A model generated the notes under the pieces. That model was not told the DNA's origin and searched no databases. It saw only the letters and a list, made by a program, of their open reading frames with translations. Positions 63,785 through 64,000 of a stretch of 64,000 nucleotides of DNA are shown piece by piece (the stretch's first letter is position 1; each line of letters opens with the position of its first letter). The position numbers and the translations under genes were made by a program. Source of the DNA: Schistosoma haematobium. Its lineage: Eukaryota > Platyhelminthes > Trematoda > Strigeidida > Schistosomatidae. The stretch spans positions 26,423,536 to 26,487,535 of the forward strand of contig NC_067198.1 in the NCBI RefSeq assembly GCF_000699445.3. The letters are read 5' to 3'.

Positions 63785-64000
63785 GTTGTATGCCCTCACT
63801 CTGCCCGAGGTGTTTGTATATAGGGCTTTTAGGATGTTAATAAACTTCTCAGACACACCCTTCTTCAATAGACAATCCCTGAGAACAATCCTGTCCAATG
63901 AATCGAAGGCAGCCCTGATGTCAAAAAACACTACGATTGTTGGCCTGTGATAAGTATGACGGTGTTCTAACATTTGACGGAGGGTGAAGTTATGATCGAT

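Larger units (their letters stand above)
62110..64000 (-). mobile_element. Second copy of the LTR-interrupted RTE, inverted, cut by window edge
   Basis: The reverse complement of 62339-64000 matches about 24838-26512 almost base for base, with the same frameshifts and the same solo LTR. The only clear difference in the coding part is LRMSFQRS for LRISSQRS (two bases). Beyond the trinucleotide run (62278-62334) the 3' tail differs at many positions and by an indel of about 25 bp. The element continues past the window. Confidence 0.93.

Noticed and set aside
1..64000. CRISPR arrays, bacterial operons, tRNA or rRNA genes
   Set aside because: No regularly spaced direct repeats, no prokaryotic gene layout, and no tRNA or rRNA fold recognised; only tRNA-like promoter boxes in the Sm-alpha-type repeat.

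Overview
The window reads as nuclear DNA of a blood fluke (Schistosoma or a very close relative). It is AT-rich. Multi-exon genes mix very short introns (33-42 nt) with multi-kilobase ones. The repeats are RTE-clade (SR2-like) and CR1-clade (SR1-like) non-LTR retrotransposons, a degenerate Ty3/gypsy element, and tRNA-like repeats carrying hammerhead-ribozyme sequences of the schistosome Sm-alpha type. The species cannot be fixed from this sequence alone.

Three host genes can be rebuilt exon by exon with consistent phases. (1) CPSF3/CPSF73, + strand, 6736-15757, 12 exons, 686 codons: the pre-mRNA 3'-end endonuclease, all metal ligands present. (2) A ubinuclein (HIRA histone-chaperone subunit) gene, - strand, 36769-19400, 13 exons, 865 codons: HPC2-related domain, middle domain, then a Ser/Thr/Asn/Gln-rich tail. 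(3) RMND5 (Gid2-like RING subunit of the GID/CTLH ubiquitin ligase), + strand, 43861-61145, 7 exons, 483 codons, whose first intron appears to be GC-AG. CPSF3 and ubinuclein converge. Ubinuclein and RMND5 diverge across about 7 kb holding a CR1 element. The three act in unrelated pathways: mRNA 3' processing, replication-independent H3.3 deposition, and ubiquitin-mediated turnover.

The rest is mostly repeat. 1-6735 has a repeat fragment, a hammerhead-like motif and a decayed gypsy element. Ubinuclein intron 11 holds a nearly complete but frameshifted RTE copy, itself interrupted by a solo LTR with a 5-bp target duplication, next to an older inverted RTE. RMND5 introns are packed with RTE fragments in both orientations. 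The right edge (62.1-64.0 kb) is an inverted, nearly identical copy of the broken RTE, including the same solo LTR.

The strongest leads are: a 224-bp near-perfect foldback in the last CPSF3 intron with opposed hammerhead sequences, only one of which keeps the catalytic core; a second foldback of the same design with different sequence in RMND5 intron 4; duplication of an already dead, LTR-interrupted RTE with an abrupt loss of identity at a trinucleotide microsatellite; and a dispersed ~460-bp repeat that looks like an internally deleted RTE (5' UTR joined to the 3' tail).
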